This document shows, one piece after another, positions 36,339 through 47,875 of a stretch of 64,000 nt of DNA. The notes below the pieces were generated by a model. It did no database searches and was not told the origin of the DNA. It worked only from the letters and a program-made list of their open reading frames with translations. Each line of letters opens with the position of its first letter. Positions within the stretch are counted from its first letter, which is position 1. A program made the position numbers and the translations under genes. Source of the DNA: Rhynochetos jubatus (Eukaryota; Chordata; Aves; Eurypygiformes; Rhynochetidae); the NCBI GenBank assembly GCA_027574665.1, contig CM050648.1, positions 50,577,200 through 50,641,199 on the forward strand, written 5' to 3'.

Positions 36339-36770
36339 CTGAAAAATAAGCACAAGGCACAATTAACAATTCATATTGTAACTAACAGGGCCAGGCCTGA
36401 AGGGGAAGGATGGAGCCTAATTGCAGCATAGGGAGACCTGAGCCCAAAGCCGTATTCTGTCATGGACATCCCACATGATTTTGGATCCCATTACCTGCCT
36501 GCATCTGAATGCCTGTGGTGAATAGCATTTTGCTGTCCTTCTTAAATGAACGTTGGCTGTTGGGATGTTAAATGAATGAAAACGTAAGTATATGCATGCC
36601 AATGATAACGACGAAAGACCGGCCTGTGGGGCCAGCAGCTAGCCAAAGAGCATACACAGGTGAGGAGGAAAAGTCCTCATCTGTGGTGTTAGAAACTTTT
36701 GGACTCTGGAGGAATTTCTAGACATTCTGGAATGCAGGCATGAACACTTGCTCACACAAAGTCCTTAGGA

Positions 36771-37185
36771 ATCACAGAAACATAGAATGGTTTGGGTTGG
36801 AAGGGGCCTTAAAGATCATCTAGTTCCAACCCCCCTGCCATGGGCAGGGACACCCTCCACTAGATCAGGTTGCTCAGAGCCTCATCCAGCCTGGCCTTGG
36901 ACACTGCCAGGGATGGGGCACCCACAGCTTCTCTGGGCAACCTGTGCCAGTGCCTCACCACCCTCTCCGGGAAGAATTTCTTCCTGATACCCAATCTAAA
37001 TCTCCCTGCTTTCAATTTAAACCCATTACCCCTTGTCCTGTCACTACAGGCCCTTGTAAAAAGCACACACACACACACACCCCCAAGCTTTCTGTAGGCC
37101 CCTTCAGGTACTGGAAGGTGCTATAAGGTCTCCCTGGAGCCTTCTCTTCTCCAGGCTGAACAAGCCCAACTCTCTCAGCCTTAAA
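36771..37185 (-). mobile_element. CR1 LINE 3' fragment
   Basis: The plus strand begins catagaatggtttgggttgg and ends ctgaacaagcccaactctct, the reverse complement of a CR1 3' end. It is in the same orientation as LAMA3, in intron 17-18. A (CA)n run at 37063-37080 interrupts it. Confidence 0.9.
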
Positions 37186-38328
37186 TGACTGAATTTCAGT
37201 GACACCAGGATTTGTCCCAGGGGATTCAGAACTCATTTTAAAAGCTAATGAGACCTCATATGATTTTTCTTTTTACTAAAACTAGACATGAGCAAATGAA
37301 GGTGTTGTAGTCCTGCTGTAGCCATGGTGGTAAGGTCAGAAGACAAGGTAGGTAGGTAGACACAACAGTCTGCACAAATACAATATGTTATCCACAGTTA
37401 CAAAATACATAAATGCAGGTTACAAAATTTGTGCATGATCTACTTGCAAAGGAGTTAAAAATGCCTGGTACGCAGTAACATAACTAGCATTTCATATTAA
37501 TGTCAACAAAGATTGCATCAGGAGAGTTCATTTATATGCTAAGTGATTCAGTTTAGAAGCAGTCCTAAGGGAACTCCACTTGAGTTTTCGCAGCAGCGAG
37601 CAGGGACTAGAAACCCTTTGTAAGCTAGAGGGCAGAGTGCTGAAAGTCCCTTTCCTGAGCAGCAAACATTGCGCCTGTCCGGCATGTAGCGACCCACAGG
37701 GCCGCAGGCAGGACAAGGGTAGAGTTTGAAGCTCTGAACTGCACTTTGTGAGCAGATACAACGTTAGTGGAAAACATGGTCTGCGTTTAGACAGCTCGTG
37801 TGCATCAGTGTGAGATAAAGTCTACCAATATACAAAGACTAGCAATATACATCTATAAAGACTACCAATAAACATCAACAAAGAGTATCAACATATATCA
37901 ATATTCAGAGAACAAAAACCAGAATTTAGAAATAAAAATACAGAGATTCTTAGCACAAGAGTCTTCCACATGCGGAAATACAGACTAATAGTATCAACGT
38001 CTTTTGGATATTGATCTTGTTAGCACAGCAATTGCTGCAGGGAGCTAACGGACAATTTAAATGGTATTTGTTCGCACTGAACACTGCCTCACGAAATGAA
38101 GAAAGCCTGCATCAGTTGTCAATCCTAACCGTTCCGCAAAACTACTTTATGTTTATAGATGGGTTTCAACTCTATATTTTAACCAACCATGTAACTTACC
38201 CTGTGTTTCTGAAATGAAAAGCAGAAACATGGAAGAAAATTCAGTGTCCAGAAAAGTGTATTCCTGGTGTGGCCAAAAGAGGGCAGTGAAGGCTTTTTAT
38301 TCTAGGTATTTAAAAGTTCTATGACCAA

Positions 38329-38371
38329 TGAATGCATTTATTACCTGAAATGAATGCATTTATTACCTGAA
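38329..38371. repeat. Tandem duplication, 2 x ~22 bp
   Basis: tgaatgcatttattacctga appears twice with a 22-bp period. Intronic, no evident role. Confidence 0.8.
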
Positions 38372-38751
38372 TTTTGTAAGAGACCCAGGAAACTCCCATA
38401 TGAGTATAGAGGATTTAAAAAGGCACTAAATATAAGGAAAAAATAATGACAAAATATGAAAGCTAACAGATTTTTAATTTGAAGTTTACATGTAGAAGAG
38501 AGATGGAAACTGAAATAAGGCACAAGAGAGTTGGAAAAAACCTTGCCAAGAAAGGCAAATTTCTGTTTATCTTTGAGACTGATCAAGTTTCCCCCATTAT
38601 TCTCAGAGTATATATAAAGAAACATCTTCAAGCATCTAATATACACCATTTCACACTTATCATACAGTGTGTGAATATAGAGAGACAAGTATCTCTCTTC
38701 ACCCATTCAGGGAACAAGTATTACAAAAGGGGAAAAAAATTAAAAACTTAC

Positions 38752-38860
38752 CAGAAGAAAATTGATTGACGATGCCTTAAGATGGATGTTTGTACCTGCC
38801 AGGAGGTCATAGACTGCAATGCGATTCATATCATCGACTACAAAGCTGCGACAAAGGAAA
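38752..38860 (-). CDS. LAMA3: LAMA3 exon 17 (globular region)
   Basis: 109 nt, 1 nt + 36 codons. It encodes FLCRSFVVDDMNRIAVYDLL, then LKASSINFLL. I chose acceptor CTCAG at 38861 over the inner CGCAG because the longer form keeps the conserved LCRS motif and has the better pyrimidine tract. Both choices keep the frame. Donor GTAAGT. Confidence 0.92.
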
Positions 38861-41086
38861 CTGAGACAGAAAGCAGGATTAAAAATGAGCCTGCTGGCAC
38901 TGCCATGTTGTTTCTGCTATCGCCTACCTCAGCTGCCTAGCTTCTGGCCAGCTCACCACTGGTGCCTAGCCATGCTGCTGGGCCGTAAGTGACCTTTGGC
39001 CACTGGTCAACATGCAGCATCCTCACTAGTGAGACAAAGGATACAGCACCTACAAAATACTGCTTGTCTGATGTGGGTTGACCTACCCAGAGCCCAAACC
39101 TCCAGACCTCAGCTCAGATCTCCATTCGAGCTACTGCTTTAAGTAGGATGTGGACAGATACACATACATGCTATCTGCAGAGTTTTCCGAGCTGCGTGAC
39201 CTGGCATGTAACGCATATTCTGTGCCTGGGCTGTGCTCCTCGAAGTGGTTACATGCACCAGCTGCTGCTTTCTACTACTGCGCCGTACCACTGATGACGT
39301 GGATCAGCAGCTCTCAACCACACAACAGCGGCTGGGCAAGTCTTGATTTTAGGAAGCAATTCTGCACACCGAGATACTCCTCAATACAAGTGAAAAATTA
39401 AGGTTTGCCTCTTACTGGCTACCTTCAGCTGGCTGCGCATCTTTGGTAAAGACAAACCCATACTAAGAGCAAGAGTCCTGCTAAAACCTTTGAACCTTGT
39501 TCAGGGAGCATGATGCCCGCAACTCGACAAAAGTAGCAACAGTTCCCTTTAGCTAAAGAGAAGTCATATAAGGCTTTAATTTATTTTCTTCCTTCTGCAC
39601 TTCTGCTCAGCTAGGCCAGCCAGCATGCTGAGAGTGAGAAGCTGTAACCACCACACACCTGCTTCTCTATTTCTCCTCTAGGAATCAGAGAATACGGAAG
39701 TTTTCTGAAGCACAGCTCAGAAATAAGGTCAGCTCAGGGCTAACGAAATTTAAGACCAGAGAAATACAGGTCCTCTATTTATAATTCGCTGGAAGCTTAC
39801 AACGTTTGTTTCTCTTAAAATGTTTTATTGAGAATAATCAAGCTCATAGAGCTGTAAGAAGGCCTGGCACGATATATTCCGGATTCTACAAGTTACTCTT
39901 AGCTGCATGTACCTCACTATGCCACTTCTTGATTCATTTTTTAACAGAAGAGACTTGTAGCTTCTTGTTTAGGAAAGATGACACAGCAGAATACTTGGAA
40001 TGTGACTATTAGCTTCATGCAAAACAGCAGCAGAAGGGGTTTGCTGCATTGCTGCCTTAAAGTAGCAAGGTCTTTCTTCATATTTTCCTGAGCAAGTTCT
40101 TAGTGTATCATATGAACAAACAAGTATGTTCAAAATTAGCCCATAAAATGCGTTTGGGAAAAAAAAAAATAAAATGGAAGCTTTCTGGCAAGTAGTTTGG
40201 GGTGCAGTACGTTACATAACAGGCTAAAATAAGAGCTTTCCCTGGCAATAACCCGACAAGGTCACTGCTCCATATAGCTCCATGTGCTCTGCATCACAAA
40301 CATGCCGATGAAAATGATTTTTCTTACTGGGCAATTTCATCCTGAATATCCCTAAGCCTCCAATCTGCCAAACACTCGGCTCGCAGGAAAAAGGGAATGC
40401 ACGTCCGCAGTCCCCTGGAACTGGGCAGGCTCTCCCAAGGGCACAAACATCTGCAGGACCACAATCCTAATTTGAGTCATAAACTGAAATGCTCAAGTGT
40501 TAAAGACAGTCTCACTCAGGACAGACAAAAACCTTCTGTGCAGCAACATCTGCAGTAACCTCAGCAGTCAACAAGGACAAAGAAGCATTGGGCTGAATAC
40601 CTTGCCTACAGCCTAATAGCCAGAGGATGGCTACACTCACAATTTCAGAGACCTTTATACTTCTGCTTCAGCAGATCTTGACAGAAACGGTGGGAATACT
40701 CTTGTAAAACTGGCTGCTACATTTTTATAGCCAAAGCCCTTGGACACATTTTTAACTAAATAAAAACAGTGCAGGCATCTGCAGCCAACAGTGATGCTCT
40801 TCCCCTGGACTCAGAGATGAATAGGTTATAAGGATTTATGAACATATATCAAAAAGTAACCCTTTGTATAGGAAAACACTTCACTGAAGCATTAGCAATA
40901 TCGAATGAGCTGATTGCACAGAGAGAATTAAAAATCTGAACAATATCCACAGAATCACATACTTGCTTTTAAATGACAGTAAAATTCAAACAATCCACCT
41001 AGCAAAAGGGATCCCAGTATATAAAAAGTACAACTATAAACCAAATGCTTATTCAATCATTCAGTGATTACTTCAGAAGCTCTTAC

Positions 41087-41247
41087 CTGTATTTACAACT
41101 GTATATTCTCACTCTGCCTTCAGTGCCAGGTCCAGGCCTACGTATTATTACCTCAGCAGTGTACAATCGATCCTCTTCATTGGCATATTCAAAAACCAGA
41201 ACATAGCGACCGACTTGAGGAACATTTATGGTCATCTGCAAATCCAC
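41087..41247 (-). CDS. LAMA3: LAMA3 exon 16 (globular region)
   Basis: 161 nt, 53 codons + 2 nt. It encodes VDLQMTINVPQVGRYVLVFE, YANEEDRLYTAEV and IYSCKY. The PQVGRYVLV.EY motif is a jelly-roll-like strand pair repeated in exon 20. Acceptor ACCTAG, donor GTAAGA. Confidence 0.95.
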
Positions 41248-42580
41248 CTAGGTCAAGATCATTGAAAAAGAAAAAAAGCCATTAGATTTTGCACTCCTTT
41301 ACTTGCAGGAAGCTCCCTTTTCCTGCCCTGCAAGCCAGCTGGCCTGCATTAGTTCAGGGCCAACCCTGCCCTCTCTCAGCAAAAGACACCCAGCAGAATG
41401 GAAGCAATGCTTATAAATATCACTATGCACTAATAAGAGTCAACCAAGTTCAAGGAACAGCCATTACAGTTCTAGGGATACTGTAAGATAAGCCTGAGAA
41501 ATGAGTATACTATTATTTCTCTTCTCCCCAGTAGAAAGTACCAGCGAGGAAACTTCAGCGATACTAAGGCATTGTCACGGTCATCCCTAAGCTATCTTTA
41601 TTTGCAAATAAAAATTGACACTATTTGTCCACTGAAAAAAACATTTCCAGGAACAGAGTTCCTACCACAGCAATGCAGTATATTGATTCCCTACTAAGAG
41701 TGAAAGCAAGTAGCCAATGCCACTTTCCAAAGCATCAAGTTGTTCTTTTAGTTTACCTGCACAAACTGGGTAAAAAAAATCTTTAATGGAAAATACTCTG
41801 AAGCAGTTACATGGAAAGTACTGTGGTTGCAGAGGTTTTTCTTACAGTTAGCTATATCATTCTTTTCAAATTTAAACTGATTTTCTCAGTATTTCCTTAG
41901 GCTATGAACACTTAAACACATAAATAATTCTGTCGACAGCCCTCTTGACTTCACTGCAATTACTCATACCAGTAAAGTTTTGCACATGCAGCAGTGATGA
42001 AGCATCAAGGCCTGTGGCACGTAAGTATTCTTGCTGCCCTTGGTATTTTTCAAAGCAGTATCCAAGCACAGACATGGAGGCCACAATCATTTTACATGTA
42101 ATTATCACCTACGTGATAAAATACCTTCTTTTTACCAAACACTCTTCTGGTACAATTTTTCATCTCACAAAGCATGTGTTTCGCTTTCAATGGACCTACA
42201 GCAGTGGCATAATTGCCTCTCCTTGTTTTTGAGTAAAGCAAGTATTTTACGTAAGTATAGCTATTTAAGAATTAAAAAAAAAAGTTAAAGTGACATTATG
42301 TATACCACTTCTGCTGACATTACACAGTATGCTGAACAGCCAGAAGGCCTAAAGCAGAGGGATTTTTATCTAATAAAGCACTTCTGTCAGGTTGAAATGT
42401 CCACTCCTATCACAGTTATAAATCTGCCAATACGGATCCATTTACACCGTTCTGTATATGCAGAACTTAACACACAATCTGTTGCAGGGATCCTGAGTTG
42501 TAAATCTGCAACCGTCTTAGTCCAGTAGGTTTAGAGGCAACAGTGCAGATGGGACTGCAATTAGCAGGAAGGAATCTGAC

Positions 42581-42734
42581 CTCTCTTCCACTGATATGGG
42601 ACATCGCTGGTTGATCAGGAGTTGGCTGTCGCACAGGTATTCTTCGGTATTCTCCTCCGTGTCTGAAATACGCTGCCTCTGACCCAAGGACACAGGAAAA
42701 TCTGCCCAATGGCAAATGCTGATAGAGCAAGCAG
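42581..42734 (-). CDS. LAMA3: LAMA3 exon 15 (globular region)
   Basis: 154 nt, 1 nt + 51 codons. It encodes CLLYQHLPLGRFSC, then VRQPTPDQPAMSHISGRE. Human alpha-3 has CLLYQHLP and VRQPTP in the same places. Donor GTCAGA. The acceptor AG sits inside GGTAAGC, which itself looks like a donor. Exon 14 is only 124 nt away. Confidence 0.92.
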
Positions 42735-42858
42735 CTTACCCACACACAAAAAACACCGAAAGCAAAACAAAAGGCAGGATTATTATTGTTTTCAAGTGCA
42801 GCAGGACAATAATAAAATAATCTAAGGCACTGGTTTACTCTCTAGCAAAAATACTGAC

Positions 42859-42959
42859 TGCTCTGTTGAAGCGCGTTCCGAATAAGTGCAAGGCTCTGTA
42901 ACTTGTATCTGCAAGAGGGATGCTTCATAGTAATCGCTAGGTAACAGCGCCATATAATC
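42859..42959 (-). CDS. LAMA3: LAMA3 exon 14 (globular region)
   Basis: 101 nt, 33 codons + 2 nt. It encodes [18 protein letters not shown], then [30 protein letters not shown] is a hallmark of this region in alpha-3B and alpha-5. Acceptor TTCTTAG. I place the donor at GTCAGT because only this site gives the phase needed by exon 15; GTATTT four bases on would not. Confidence 0.92.
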
Positions 42960-45744
42960 CTAAGAACAAAGAAAACAAGAAATGCAAGACCATGCAGAAA
43001 ATTACAAAAGAAACATCTCTAGACTTTCACAATATGTAGCAACAAACAAAACCAACCACTTAAATAATTTTTACAGATGATATCTGCAAGACGTGGGATT
43101 TTTCGTTGTTGTTGCATGGGCCAATAACATCAGCCTGTGTCTCCCTAACCCTGTTTATACCTTCACCGAGATGGGACGAGGGCAGCTGTCCTGTGAGCAG
43201 GGCAACCCTGCAGCCACTCTCCCATCATGTGCTGTAGAAGACGGTGTTCTTGAAGGAGCCTCCCCACGCCTTGGTAACATGCAGCTGGCTGGGGGCAATT
43301 TTCACCCGTGTGTGCAATCCACACACACACAACTCAACCGCGCATGATTCCACGAGGGAGATTCACGCATCCCAGGTGACTTTATAAAAATATTCCATGG
43401 AATCTATGAAGCTGTGCTTCAAAAGCTATATTTTTGCTCTGACTTGCCTGTTTAAATTAACACATTAGAGCTTATTTTGAAAAATGGTTATTGTGAGAAC
43501 AAGCTGGGCTAAGATCATTAATAAATTCCTTTTCAAAGATATTGGTAAAAAAACCAGACACAGTAAGTACTGTCCCTTTCAGCAAGAAATATGTTTGCAA
43601 GCTCTTTAGTAACATTTTATGTGGTATTCCATAAACCTAACAGGGCCCCAGGCTTAATGACTGAAGACACTGGCTACTTGTTAACCCTACACAACATACA
43701 TCTGAATTTCAGTACGCTGTCTTTGTGATCACACATGTTGTCGTGGTTTAACCAGCACACATGCTTAAGGTTTTTCATAAATGACCACCTTAATTTGTCT
43801 TTTTGTAGCAATTTCTCAGAACTGCTGTCAGAAATTTTTTCAGTTTTTCAGTAAGTGAGAGTAACGATGGGAGGATAAGAACATTATGAAAACGACCTGC
43901 TAATCATGCAGCCCATCTGATAATACTTTTCTGAAGAACCTTTGTCAAGAAACTAAGGCCTTGGTCATTTGTGGCTGAGCCGGGCTTCAAATAAAACATC
44001 TGATGTGCAAGAATTACAAATTTCTGTGAGCACTTATGCTCAACCGATTGTGCTGTATCTTAACATTACTTTATCATTTGAAGGTACGGATTCTGGATAG
44101 ACTTAAGGTCTGTAAGCACAAGAAAAATCAGAGCAGGTGAAAGTCAGAGAAGAAATAAAAAATTAGAGGCAGAACTGTAAATTTTCATAATGATATTCTG
44201 CTGTTGTATCCTTTTCACTAGTACTGAATTTCAATTGCTTGCAGGGTTCTTCCCAACAAATAAATCCAGAGCAATACTGTGATGACAACCTTCAAGCTCT
44301 TGCCTTCCTCAGTTACTTTCTTACCAAGAGAACTTCCTCTGCCATTATACTGACAGTCCATGTGCCTGGAACCAGAGAGAAAGGCTCCGTGGAGCTTTTT
44401 CCTGGGATTGTGATGAAAGCTGGCTCCTTGCTGGGTGGGAAGACAAACTCCTTGCTCTGAGCAGCCCCTGCCAGAAAAAAGAAAAGAAAAAAAAAAGAAT
44501 CAAGTGAAAAAATAAAGGACTTATAAAATGTCTCTACTTGCTTAGGGCACTGGACTGATGATTTCATCCATTAAACTTAGTCTAACAGGAGCTGTTCAAT
44601 GCTTTCCTGTCAATATGTATTACCAGTGCATTCGACCACACGCAGTAAGCTACAGAGCTATGCAGCGGTTGTTGCCTTTGTTTTTATGTCTTGAGCAAAC
44701 TGGTTCAGAAAAAGCAGAGCTCATCCTCTGTAATGGCTACTTTTGCAATACTCTGCAGTGCTCAATTCTTCACTTTCCCCTTCCAGTATTTCCCATTCAA
44801 CCTCTCTCTGCACAGACCCCCGACATGTTCAGCTGACACAAGGCCTCTCCTCATGCAGCTTGCAGCCAAATATCTCAGATACTAGAGGTTCTCAGTCGCA
44901 TCTAAAATGTTTAGTTACAGACAGTAACTGAAGGTAACTTTCTGGGCAGAGATAACGTACAACAGAACACAGCTGCAGTATGCTTTATCAGAGAAAAGAT
45001 GTGAGGATCAAGTGCTATGAATGTTAAAGGTTTCCTCTTTGAAGTCCCTAGACACAGATGAAAGCTGGTTCCCTGCCTCCCAGGCAATATAAGCCAGACC
45101 TGACCACAAACTGCCACCACTGCTAAGTGGTGTCTGCCCAGCCTTCAGTTTTGTCTCTGCCAAATTCCTGAATTATGATCACATTCCATCAGTATGCTGG
45201 GGTTAGGCATAATAAGAGATAATTCCAAATATAGGCTTGGTATGCTTCTACCGTTTGAAGGATACAGAGTACTTATCTTTTATCAGGGCCCAAAAGGCAT
45301 CACATGCTGTTGAGGTCTGTAGTCAGAGCTAACTTGTTGGGTTGGATTCATCATTAAATAAATATTATTCATGGAACGAAGGCAGAAGCTGCCTTTAAAC
45401 TGAAATATTAAAGGCAACTAAACCAAGATAAGTGCTGTTATGCCTTCTTTAAAAGCTTCATGAAACACACAGTTCAGAGCTTCCAAGTGCAGAACTGAAA
45501 GTAGTGAGGTTTGGCAAACATTAAAAAAAAAAACAGTCGTTGACTGCTACTGTAAGCAGGGGTTTCATGCAAACACAGCCACACCAATTACACAGCAAAA
45601 TATATTAGGAAAGGCACAAAAGCACTGACACTGTTAAAAGTGATGCATTTTAAGCGACATTACAAGTTTGACTTAGGTGCACCTTGAAAAGGCACCTCTG
45701 ATCTTACATTCACCTGATCTGTTGTGCCGTTGAGTCGCACCTAC
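42960..45744. other. Introns 12b-13 and 13-14
   Basis: Around exon 13. I looked for a further copy of the exon 12 type in these introns and saw none. Confidence 0.5.
44325..44467 (-). CDS. LAMA3: LAMA3 exon 13 (globular region)
   Basis: 143 nt, 2 nt + 47 codons. It encodes AAQSKEFVFPPSKEPAF, ITIPGKSSTEPF and WTVSIMAEEVLL. The P..EPAF..VPG and AE.VLL motifs are shared by alpha-3 and alpha-5. Acceptor TGGCAG, donor GTAAGA. Its phase-1 start accepts both exon 12a (giving W at the junction) and exon 12b (giving G). Confidence 0.95.
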
Positions 45745-45877
45745 CTGTTTCAGGCCGAGATTGACAAGCAGATATGCGGCCAGATAACGTTTCACCTCCA
45801 GGGTTAATATATCTCAGGATAATGCGAAATAAGGAGAGGTTTGATTTTTCCACATTCAAAGTTATCCTCACTTCGTT
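45745..45877 (-). CDS. LAMA3: LAMA3 exon 12b, constitutive-type partner of 12a
   Basis: 133 nt, 44 codons + 1 nt, phase 0 to 1. It encodes NEVRITLNVEKSNLSLF, RIILRYINPGG and LSGRISACQSRPET. It matches the human alpha-3 segment I remember (VRITLNV, RYVNPG), so it is the orthologous exon. Acceptor TTTTTCAG, donor GTAGGT. It joins exon 13 to read ETGAAQSKEF, close to the human GAAQSKE. Only 191 nt separate it from exon 12a. Confidence 0.93.
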
Positions 45878-46068
45878 CTGAAAAATGGAAGTTAATAAAC
45901 AAAAACAGCCGTAAAGTGCTGAATAGAGGAACAGTTAGAAGCCATGCAAGCACCGTACTAAAGTCCTACAAGAAAAATGCACATGCAGACAAGTGTATAC
46001 TGGAATGGCAATGCTGGTGTGTGACAGAGGAGGACAGGCAAGCCTAGTGAGAAAATTAATTCACTTAC

Positions 46069-46207
46069 AAGTATAATTAGTGCCAAAATGTTTTCCCTCA
46101 GCAATTGAGATCTTCCCTTTAGAGCTTTTTGAGCCCAGTCTGACATAGCGGAGGACTAGGTGGAAGAGCTTAGGGGAAGTCACAGTGACAGGCACAACCA
46201 CCTCTGG
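46069..46207 (-). CDS. LAMA3: LAMA3 exon 12a, candidate mutually exclusive alternative exon
   Basis: 139 nt, 46 codons + 1 nt, phase 0 to 1. It encodes PEVVVPVTVTSPKLFHLVLR, then YVRLGSKSSKGKISIAEG and FGTNYT. Acceptor TTTCCCAG follows a long pyrimidine tract; donor is a consensus GTAAGT. It occupies the same position and phase as exon 12b and is a distant relative of it (shared LF, LRY, G.IS pattern). If 12a and 12b were joined, the last T of 12a and the first AA of 12b would give TAA. Spliced to exon 13 it reads NYTW then AAQSKEF. It resembles my memory of laminin alpha-5 (TSPDLFWLVFRYV) more than human alpha-3. Its use in mRNA is inferred from intact sites and frame. Confidence 0.8.
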
Positions 46208-47789
46208 CTGGGAAAAATAAAAAGAAAGGGGAAAAGGAGGAAAGGAAAGTATATTATTTGTTACTAGCACCCAGAGAGAGAAAAACCATTTGGCAAAGAC
46301 CAACCCCATAACAGAAAAGGAAGGCTTCAGCAGCTCACAAAAGAATACGGAACAAAACCTCCTGTGAAATAAAACTCTTGTAGAATAACAGCTTATCTAG
46401 AAAGACACAGAGAGGCTGAACTAACCTGTGTTAGTATTGCACCTTGAGACATGGGCAGTATTTTACTATTATTTTCCCCTCCTGAGCCATAAACAAGACA
46501 TAGGTATTAAGGGCTGTCCATACTCCTGGCCTCCCAAGGACCAGGCCAGGATCATTGATCCTAGTCTGAGATCACACACAGCACTCCACAGTGTGCAGGG
46601 AGCTCAGACTGTCACTTGAACGTTCTGCTCCTCCACCACATCCCATAGTTTCCTAGGGATGTGATGCCATGCCCCGCTTTGCCCTGGGGCTTAACTGACA
46701 CCTCCGGAGCCACGCAGTTCTCCTCAGCCCTGGTCAGGCAGCAAGTCCGCAGGAAGCTGCATTCACACAGCCCCCACCTTTTCATTTGCAGAGCAACAGA
46801 CTCAGCAGAAACATGTTCAAGGGTTGGTGGTGGATTAGGAAAAACTAGGATCGGTGCAACCTCAAAAGTTTGGCCTCCTTCTTTCCATCCTAAATCCCAA
46901 AGTTCCCTTCATAATCCAACTCCAAGTTCACCCATCACAATCCCCTCACTGCCCCTTTCCAAGATGCTTGTGGTACGGGGACATCCCCACCACTGTGGTC
47001 CATTCTGCTTCCCCAAAGGCACACAGGTTTTCTCAGGTCCATACATTTGAGAACAGACCACAAAGTCTCATTTTTTTACTGCTAAAAGCTACAATAAATG
47101 CAAGATTGACGGCTCCCTCATGCTGCTTTGGATGTAGATTCTTCACCAACATCCCACAGACCTCCACTTTCTTAACAGAACTACAGAGCAGAAAGCAAAG
47201 ATAGACATACAAGAGATGGCAGGGCTGGGAGATCTACAGAGACTAGACAGCTCAAATCCAGGGGACTGCATTAAGCACAGTGGAGCTGTGATGGAAGTAC
47301 TCAGCCTCTAACCAAAATAGCAGTTTTGGTACAGGCTCCAAAGGAGGTAAAGGTCCAAGCCGTCGCTGGGCCAAGAACTCGGCTAGTTCCAATCTCTCCT
47401 CTGAAAACCCACAAAGCAGCCAAGTGACACAGTGAGCACTGACACACATGAGCTTGGAACATTGATCATGCAAGTAACACAGGAACAGTGTGTGGCTTTT
47501 CCAAGGCTCATTTATGAAGAAACAGAGAATATTGTGGGTACAAGGAGTCTTATGCATATCTTTCCCACCACATGTAATTTGACTACGAGCCAACCACTTT
47601 ATCCCATAAAAATGACAGCCTAAGTGAGCATTCTTTGAGCTCTCCCTGCTAGGCAGCATGGCTGCGTGATGGCGACCTTCCCGTGAGCTGAGACGTCTCT
47701 CAAGGTTACGTCTCGAGGCAGAGAGACCTTTTACCAACTGCAGATTTTTGGTAAGCAACCGATATCATGCATAACCTTGTAGGATGAAA

Positions 47790-47875
47790 ACTTTTGTCTT
47801 GGTAACTTTAATTTGTGCCTTGGTAAATTTTATTTGTGACTTGACAACTTGGACTTTGTCTTGGTAACTTTGAAT
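47790..47875. repeat. Imperfect repeats of a ttgtcttggtaacttt unit
   Basis: Four diverged copies, spaced about 20-24 bp, of a tttgtcttggtaacttt-like unit. They are followed by ATTAAA at 47968-47973. The block could be part of an old LTR or another retroelement, but I cannot place its ends. Confidence 0.45.

Larger units (their letters stand above)
34184..41086. other. Introns 16-17, 17-18 and 18-19
   Basis: Around exons 18 and 17. Holds the CR1 copy at 36771-37185 and the 22-bp duplication at 38329-38371. The rest looks like plain intron. Confidence 0.6.

Noticed and set aside
38846-38850. Inner CGCAG as acceptor of exon 17
   Set aside because: It keeps the frame but would drop the conserved FLCRS motif; the CTCAG 15 bases upstream has a better pyrimidine tract.
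46661-47050. 129-codon plus-strand frame
   Set aside because: Low-complexity Pro/Ser/His-rich composition, no recognisable motif, no promoter or splice context.
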